Source of the DNA: CAYVKM01 sp964452045 | Lineage (GTDB): Bacteria > Calditrichota > Calditrichia > RBG-13-44-9 | DNA length: 26,824 bases | NCBI GenBank assembly: GCA_964452045.1 | Contig: CAYVKM010000049.1 | Location: forward strand, 1 to 26,824 | Reading direction: 5' to 3' | Shown: positions 22,811 through 26,824 of the stretch, in pieces | Position numbering within the stretch: position 1 is the first letter of the stretch | Layout of the letters: the number at the start of each line of letters is the position of its first letter | The notes under the pieces: generated by a model | Database searches by the model: none | Told to the model about the DNA's origin: nothing | What the model saw: only the letters and a program-made list of their open reading frames with translations | Program-made: the position numbers and the translations under genes

Positions 22811-24214
22811 TTACAACGAACACAAGTATTCATGAATGGAGCGGGCTGCTTTCCTTCCGGCGCCCATAGCCAGAATGACGGTTGCCGCACCGGTCACCAC
22901 ATCCCCGCCGGCCCAGATTCGATCCCGGGAAGTCTTACCGGTTTCTTCATCCGCCTCAATATTTCCCCGCTTCCCAATAGTGAGACCGGGCGTGGTCTTG
23001 GCAATAAGCGGATTGGGACTGTTACCAATAGCACATATTACCGCATCAACCGGAACGATTTTTTCGGAACCTGCAATGGGCACCGGTCTTCTTCTGCCAG
23101 AATCGTCCGGTTCGCCTAATTCCATTTTCTGGATCTCCATCTCTTTTACCCAGCCATTCTCGTCACCAATATAACGGAGCGGAAGCGTTAGCAGATCAAA
23201 AATAACCCCTTCTTCCTCAGCATTTTCAATCTCCTCCAAACGGGCCGGCATCTCCTCCCGGGATCGGCGATAAACAATCCTGGATTCCGCCCCCAGACGG
23301 AGTGCGCTTCGGGCACAATCCATTGCCACATTTCCACCACCAACCACCGCAACTTTTTTATGGTTTTTAACCGGGGTATGATATTCGGGAAAGAGAAAAC
23401 CCTTCATCAGATTTAGCCGGGTGAGGTATTCATTGGCAGAATAAACCCCATTCAAATTTTCACCGGGGATGTTCATAAACCAGGGAAGTCCGGCACCGGA
23501 ACCAACGAATATCGCATTGTATTCTTCCAATAAACTATCGATGGTTTTGGTTTTTCCAACCACATAGTTGGTAACCAGATTAACACCCAGTTTATTTAAA
23601 TAATCCACCTCTCTCTTTACGATGGCTTTAGGTAAGCGGAATTCCGGAATTCCGTAGATGAGAACACCGCCCATTTCATGAAGCGCCTCAAAAATGGTGA
23701 CCTGGTGTCCCAGCTGAATCAGATCGCCGGCAACGGTGAGACCGGCCGGTCCCCCGCCAATCACCGCAACCTTTTTACCGGTAGATTTAGGCAATTCAGG
23801 TACTTTCAGTTCACCCTGTGTCGCTTCCCAATCTGCCAGAAACCGTTCCAGGCGACCAATGGCGATCTGGCCATTTTTCCTTTGCAGGATACAGGTTTCC
23901 TCACACTGTTCTTCCTGGGGACAAACTCTACCACAGATGGCGGGCAGACAATTTTTTTGTTTTAATATTTTGATGCCTTTGTCAAAATCCTTCTCCGCAA
24001 TTGCATCAATAAAACCGGGAATGTTAATCTCTACCGGACAATTCCCCACGCATTTTGGCTTGGGGCATTTGATACAACGTTTTGCCTCCGCTACCGCTGT
24101 TTCAGCCGAATATCCCAGAGCCACTTCATTGAAATTATGTTTTCGCACTTCCGGCAGCTGCTTGGGAATTTCTTTTCTGTCCAGATCAAGTTTTTTCTTT
24201 TCGGTTACCGGCAT
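22811..24214 (-). CDS. NfnB / glutamate-synthase-small-subunit-like flavoprotein
   Basis: A 467-aa protein of the GltD/NfnB (homotetrameric gltA) family. The N-terminal part carries two [4Fe-4S] cysteine groups: Cys47, Cys50, Cys55, Cys59 (RCIKCPKPKCVGNC) and Cys89, Cys94, Cys98, Cys104, Cys108 (NCLPAICGRVCPQEEQCEETC). The FAD site GGGPAGLT begins at about 153, and the NAD(P)H site is VAVVGGGNVAMDCARSA (about 295). The C-terminal AGGDVVTGAATVILAMGAGRKAA closes the FAD fold. With an NfnA-like protein encoded upstream on the same strand it is best read as the large subunit of an NADH-dependent ferredoxin:NADP+ oxidoreductase (Nfn), which bifurcates electrons from NADPH; a glutamate synthase subunit is the alternative. 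Weak ribosome-binding site. The pair is separated by a 491-bp element-like spacer. Confidence 0.88.
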   Translation of the reverse strand: MPVTEKKKLDLDRKEIPKQLPEVRKHNFNEVALGYSAETAVAEAKRCIKCPKPKCVGNCPVEINIPGFIDAIAEKDFDKGIKILKQKNCLPAICGRVCPQEEQCEETCILQRKNGQIAIGRLERFLADWEATQGELKVPELPKSTGKKVAVIGGGPAGLTVAGDLIQLGHQVTIFEALHEMGGVLIYGIPEFRLPKAIVKREVDYLNKLGVNLVTNYVVGKTKTIDSLLEEYNAIFVGSGAGLPWFMNIPGENLNGVYSANEYLTRLNLMKGFLFPEYHTPVKNHKKVAVVGGGNVAMDCARSALRLGAESRIVYRRSREEMPARLEEIENAEEEGVIFDLLTLPLRYIGDENGWVKEMEIQKMELGEPDDSGRRRPVPIAGSEKIVPVDAVICAIGNSPNPLIAKTTPGLTIGKRGNIEADEETGKTSRDRIWAGGDVVTGAATVILAMGAGRKAARSIHEYLCSL

Positions 24215-24276
24215 CTCAAAAATTCTTTGGTTTGTTTAGAGGACTACCTAAATATTTACCTACTATTAAAATGATT

Positions 24277-24316
24277 TGACAGGATCAACAGGATTCACCT
24301 GATACAAAATCCTGTT
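24277..24316. repeat. Left CAGGAT-type repeat of the 491-bp spacer
   Basis: GACAGGATCAACAGGATT is followed after a short gap by AATCCTGTT at 24308-24316. AACAGGATT (24287-24295) and AATCCTGTT form a 9-bp perfect inverted repeat. The leftmost unit is also an approximate inverted match to the right-hand repeat at 24666-24690 (14 of 17 bases by eye). It marks the left edge of the element that contains the GxxExxY remnant. Confidence 0.5.
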
Positions 24317-24370
24317 AATTTTAACAATATCCATAATTATTAAATTACTAATTATTCCGTCCTTTCATTT

Positions 24371-24581
24371 TTACAGCAAAACATCAGCTACACTTACTCA
24401 CAATCTCATTATCGCAGTATACTATTACAGGCATTTGAGTTTCAGCTTTAAGTCCGGCTTTTTTTAATTCAATGAGCAAACATTTTTCATAAACAGATTC
24501 TAAAAAACCAAATCCCATTTTATTATAAACTCGATAGGCACAACCAATTATCTTCTCTGTCAACTCATCGTGGTTAAAGAT
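24371..24581 (-). pseudogene. Decayed GxxExxY protein gene
   Basis: On the minus strand, from 24581, the sequence reads IFNHDELTEKIIGCAYRVYNKMGFGFLESVYEKCLLIELKKAGLKAETQMPVIVYCDNEIV. This is the N-terminal half of GxxExxY (PDDEXK-like) proteins, with G-F-x-x-E-S-V-Y matching the name-giving motif. Three defects are visible. The expected ATG seven bases after AAAGGGG is ATC (24579-24581). The frame shifts by one base after EIVSK, so the expected ADLLV strand appears as VADVLL in the next frame. A TAA at 24371-24373 then stops it, before the catalytic E-x-K. It lies between CAGGAT-type repeats in the spacer dividing the NfnA- and NfnB-like genes. The function of the family is unknown; the genes are often seen in repeat-rich intergenic islands. 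Confidence 0.7.
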
Positions 24582-24659
24582 TTATACCCCTTTCTCAAAG
24601 GATGGCTTCGCTATAAGTTATAAATATTAATTTGATTTACTTGGTATAATAGTTATCAT

Positions 24660-24692
24660 TTTTATCTTGTTTATCCTGTATATCCAGTCTAA
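24660..24692. repeat. Right CAGGAT-type repeat of the 491-bp spacer
   Basis: The plus strand here contains TATCTTGTTTATCCTGTA followed by ATCCAGTC. Read against the reverse complement of the left repeat (AATCCTGTTGATCCTGTC), 14 of 17 bases agree. It lies just downstream of the NfnA-like stop codon side, and so marks the other edge of the putative element. Confidence 0.45.
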
Positions 24693-24705
24693 AATAATTG
24701 AATAG

Positions 24706-25557
24706 TTATTTGTTCTTTCTCTTAAGCTGGTGTTCCTCACACCGGCTGCTTCTAAGCGGAACAATCTCTTCGGTCATATAGGTTTTCCGTCGTTGTAAAA
24801 GCTCATCCCAGTTTACCTGATGTCCATCAAAGTCCGGCCCATCCACACAGGCAAATTTTGTCGAGGAACCGATCGTGACCCGGCAGACACCGCACATCCC
24901 GGTACCGTCAATCATAATCGGATTCAAACTCACCCAGGTACTCAGCCCCAGTGGCCGACTGACATCGGAAGCGCGCTTCATGAAAAATGTGCAGCCATTG
25001 ATGATGATTCGATCGATAGGCTCGCCCAGTTCTTTAATTATTTCGGGAAGCCTTTCGATATGCCCACGATATCCCTTCGAACCGTCCCGGGTGATATGAA
25101 AAAGCTTATCGGATATAGCCCTGAACCGATCTTCCCAGTAGAACAGGTATGAGCTTCGGGCTTCGACAATGGTAATAATTTTATTTCCTTTTTCCTTCAA
25201 CGCCCGGGCGATGGGGAAAATGCTTCCGATACCATAACAACCTCCCAGACACATTACCGTACCATATTTTTCAATTTCCGTGGCATTTCCCAATGGACCG
25301 ACAACCGTGGGAATACTCATTCCCGCTTCCAGCCCGGCTAATTGATCGGTGGTATAACCGATATTCATGAGGATAACTGTCACCGTGCCTGCTTCCGCAT
25401 CCCAATCTGATACCGAAAGAGGTGTTCTTTCTCCTTCCTCCGTCGCCCGTAGAATCACAAATTGTCCCGGTTTTACCTGGCTGGCGACCTCCGGGGCTTC
25501 CACCGTCAGAATATGAATGTTGGGAACGATCATGCGAGAGGCGATAACTCTAAACAT
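24706..25557 (-). CDS. NfnA-like FAD/[2Fe-2S] flavoprotein (dihydroorotate-dehydrogenase-electron-transfer type)
   Basis: A 283-aa ferredoxin-NADP reductase-fold protein. The FAD domain has the R-x-x-x-S-type motif ERTPLSVSDW (43-52), the NAD(P) domain has MCLGGCYGIGSIFPIARAL (102-120), and INGCTFFMKRAS is the usual C-terminal NAD contact. The C-terminal [2Fe-2S] site is DGTGMCGVCRVTIG through FACVDGP: Cys222, Cys225 and Cys237, with Asp218 as the possible fourth, non-cysteine ligand seen in Nfn small subunits. It matches NfnA, sulfide dehydrogenase beta and PyrK-like proteins. Its ATG overlaps the stop of the NuoG/FdhA-like gene by eight bases, so translation is coupled. The partner NfnB-like gene follows 491 bp later on the same strand. 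A very basic, Cys-containing tail (RSSRCEEHQLKRKNK) ends the protein. Confidence 0.88.
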   Translation of the reverse strand: MFRVIASRMIVPNIHILTVEAPEVASQVKPGQFVILRATEEGERTPLSVSDWDAEAGTVTVILMNIGYTTDQLAGLEAGMSIPTVVGPLGNATEIEKYGTVMCLGGCYGIGSIFPIARALKEKGNKIITIVEARSSYLFYWEDRFRAISDKLFHITRDGSKGYRGHIERLPEIIKELGEPIDRIIINGCTFFMKRASDVSRPLGLSTWVSLNPIMIDGTGMCGVCRVTIGSSTKFACVDGPDFDGHQVNWDELLQRRKTYMTEEIVPLRSSRCEEHQLKRKNK

Positions 25558-26824
25558 TATTCTTCCTTATTTTTACCGGATGCGGATTGTACCCCATGAT
25601 TTCAGCCTGGGGGAGAGTAATATGAAGCATCCCATTGCTTAATTCCGGAGCAATTCTCACCGGCCAAACCTTCTCGAACCAGTTTGAAGTCACGGTGACT
25701 TCCTCTCCCTCTTCAATCCGGAATTTTCTGGCATCTTCCGGACTTATTTCTAAAGTCTTCTCGGGAAAAATCTTTTTGGCCCCCTTTACCCAAACCGTAA
25801 GGGGAATCCCCCGGTAGCTATGTTCGATATTGGATGTGCAAAGCAGAAAGGGATATTTCTTATCAGGTATCTTCGCCTTTGAAACCTTTGACTTACTACT
25901 ATTTAAATTTCCTTCCAATTTTAACGGCTTGGCCTGACGTTTGAGACTTTTGAAGTTCCGGAATTCCGGTACCAGCATGGAAATTTCCCGATGGATTTCA
26001 GCAGCATTCTTGTAGCTGAATCCTTCAAATCCCATTTTTTGCGCTATAAGGCACAGGATTTTCCAATCCGGTAATGCTTCACCCGGGGGTTTTACTGCTT
26101 TGTTTACCCGTTGAATTCGTCCCTCACCATTGATAAATGTCCCGTTTGCTTCGGTAAATGCTGCCGATGGGAGGACAAGATTAGCCTGGGCTGAATCCAT
26201 CGGCGGGTAGATATTTTGTGCAATGATAAAATCCGCAGGAGTATCTCCATTGCTTGGCGGATTCTCCCCAATCAGGTAGAGTACTTTTAATTTCGCAGGC
26301 TCCACCGCAGAATTCCATAATGATGAATTGCTTAATAGATTTACTCCCCAGAGCTTTTTGAGCTGGTCTAGCCTGGTTTTATTTTGAGAAGATTTTCCGC
26401 CCGGTAACAATTCCGGGTAAGTTCCCATTTGAAGAGAGCCGGCCAGGTTATTTTGGGAGGGTAAAGGAAGAATACCGGCATTGGTATTGATCGCCAACTG
26501 TTCAATTGCTTCAAAGATATGCTGAATTTCATAATATTGCATAAATTCCGTACCAACCAGAATAGCAATATCGGAGGCCTTCTTCAACATTTCAGCAGTT
26601 TCGGTCAGCTCAATTTTAAGATCATCATTTGTCTCTTCTAATCCGGTTGGTAAACCTGGCTTCTTTTGTTTACCGGTCAATTTTACCAAAGCACGTAGAA
26701 TGTTGATCTCTGTGCCCGGCGTTGGTTTTATCCATTTTTCCGCAGTAAGGGTAAGGTTGTGGTCACGCGGATTAATGGTAACAATCTTTGCTCCCTTCTG
26801 GAGCGCTCTGCGAAGTTCCACCCC
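25550..26824 (-). CDS. NuoG / formate-dehydrogenase-alpha-like molybdopterin-oxidoreductase-family protein (5' end outside the window)
   Basis: The visible 424 or so residues are the C-terminal half of a molybdopterin-oxidoreductase-family protein. They start inside the central domain (ELRRALQKGAKIVTINPRDHN, TAEKWIKPTPGTEINILRALVKL), continue through the conserved NLVLPSAAFTEANGTFINGEGRIQRVNKAVKPPGEALPDWKI block, and end in the molybdopterin dinucleotide-binding-like barrel (LLCTSNIEHSYRG to NPHPVKIRKNNV). The NuoG type is favoured by the IEHSYRG and TEANGTFINGEGR forms; the N-terminal Fe-S clusters and the active-site Cys/Sec are out of view, so an enzyme of formate or another donor cannot be excluded. 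No start codon is inside the window: the apparent GTG at 26821 is internal. It overlaps the NfnA-like gene by eight bases. Confidence 0.82.
   Translation of the reverse strand, partial: GVELRRALQKGAKIVTINPRDHNLTLTAEKWIKPTPGTEINILRALVKLTGKQKKPGLPTGLEETNDDLKIELTETAEMLKKASDIAILVGTEFMQYYEIQHIFEAIEQLAINTNAGILPLPSQNNLAGSLQMGTYPELLPGGKSSQNKTRLDQLKKLWGVNLLSNSSLWNSAVEPAKLKVLYLIGENPPSNGDTPADFIIAQNIYPPMDSAQANLVLPSAAFTEANGTFINGEGRIQRVNKAVKPPGEALPDWKILCLIAQKMGFEGFSYKNAAEIHREISMLVPEFRNFKSLKRQAKPLKLEGNLNSSKSKVSKAKIPDKKYPFLLCTSNIEHSYRGIPLTVWVKGAKKIFPEKTLEISPEDARKFRIEEGEEVTVTSNWFEKVWPVRIAPELSNGMLHITLPQAEIMGYNPHPVKIRKNNV

Noticed and set aside
23736..24239. 167-aa plus-strand open frame antisense to the NfnB-like gene
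   Set aside because: It is a shadow of a gene with strong Fe-S, FAD and NAD(P) motifs on the other strand; the product has no recognisable domain and no ribosome-binding site. The same reasoning removes the other antisense frames, such as 3526-4077, 11065-11493 and 14248-14595.
24287..24316. Intrinsic terminator after the NfnA-like gene
   Set aside because: The 9-bp inverted repeat has no T tract on the minus strand and belongs to the repeat family also found at the other end of the spacer.

Overview
The window looks like a chromosomal contig from an uncultured or poorly studied Gram-negative bacterium of the FCB/Calditrichota/KSB1 kind. The grounds are a Bacteroidetes-style 14-blade propeller/Y_Y_Y sensor, an outer-membrane beta-barrel, a lipoprotein, ORF6N, GxxExxY and DUF2911 genes, moderate-to-low GC, and NuoG/Nfn-type anaerobic redox genes. 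The exact phylum is inference. Most of the window is ordinary accessory and housekeeping sequence. It contains one 100-N assembly gap, and both ends cut through genes.

Left part (1-1452): the first codons of a minus-strand secreted protein at the very edge, a small double helix-turn-helix protein, and a pteridine-reductase-like SDR. Signal-transduction block (1453-7964, all minus strand). In transcription order it holds a 1365-aa membrane sensor that joins a periplasmic double seven-bladed propeller to a cytoplasmic CheA-like Hpt/ATPase module, then a stand-alone CheY-like receiver, a CheX-like phosphatase, and a second, soluble copy of the CheA-like module. That copy has lost its phosphoryl-accepting histidine and most of its ATP-binding motifs. 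No MCP, CheW or flagellar genes are in view, so this looks like a non-chemotactic phosphorelay built from chemotaxis parts.

Middle (8312-16499): an S9 peptidase, a TAT-exported glycosylasparaginase overlapping a ParB-like gene, then a plus-strand run of an outer-membrane protein, a DUF2461 protein and a two-SH3 protein. A DUF457-like membrane protein follows, then a BAHD-type acyltransferase (HxxxD and DFGxGKP motifs) that is split by the assembly gap.

Right part (16704-26824): a small STAS-like protein and a VOC protein, then a peroxiredoxin whose catalytic cysteine codon is an in-frame TGA followed by a hairpin at the right place for a bacterial SECIS, so it is probably a selenoprotein. 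An intrinsic terminator, an ICMT-like methyltransferase, a lipoprotein, an ORF6N protein with a probable one-base frameshift at its start, a DUF2911 protein and a threonine-dehydratase-like PLP enzyme follow. The last block (minus strand) is a redox cluster: a NuoG/FdhA-like protein (cut by the window end), an NfnA-like flavoprotein overlapping it, an NfnB/GltA-like flavoprotein and a ferritin-like protein. Between the NfnA-like and NfnB-like genes lies a 491-bp spacer. It contains a decayed GxxExxY gene flanked by CAGGAT-type repeats that look like terminal inverted repeats of a small mobile element.
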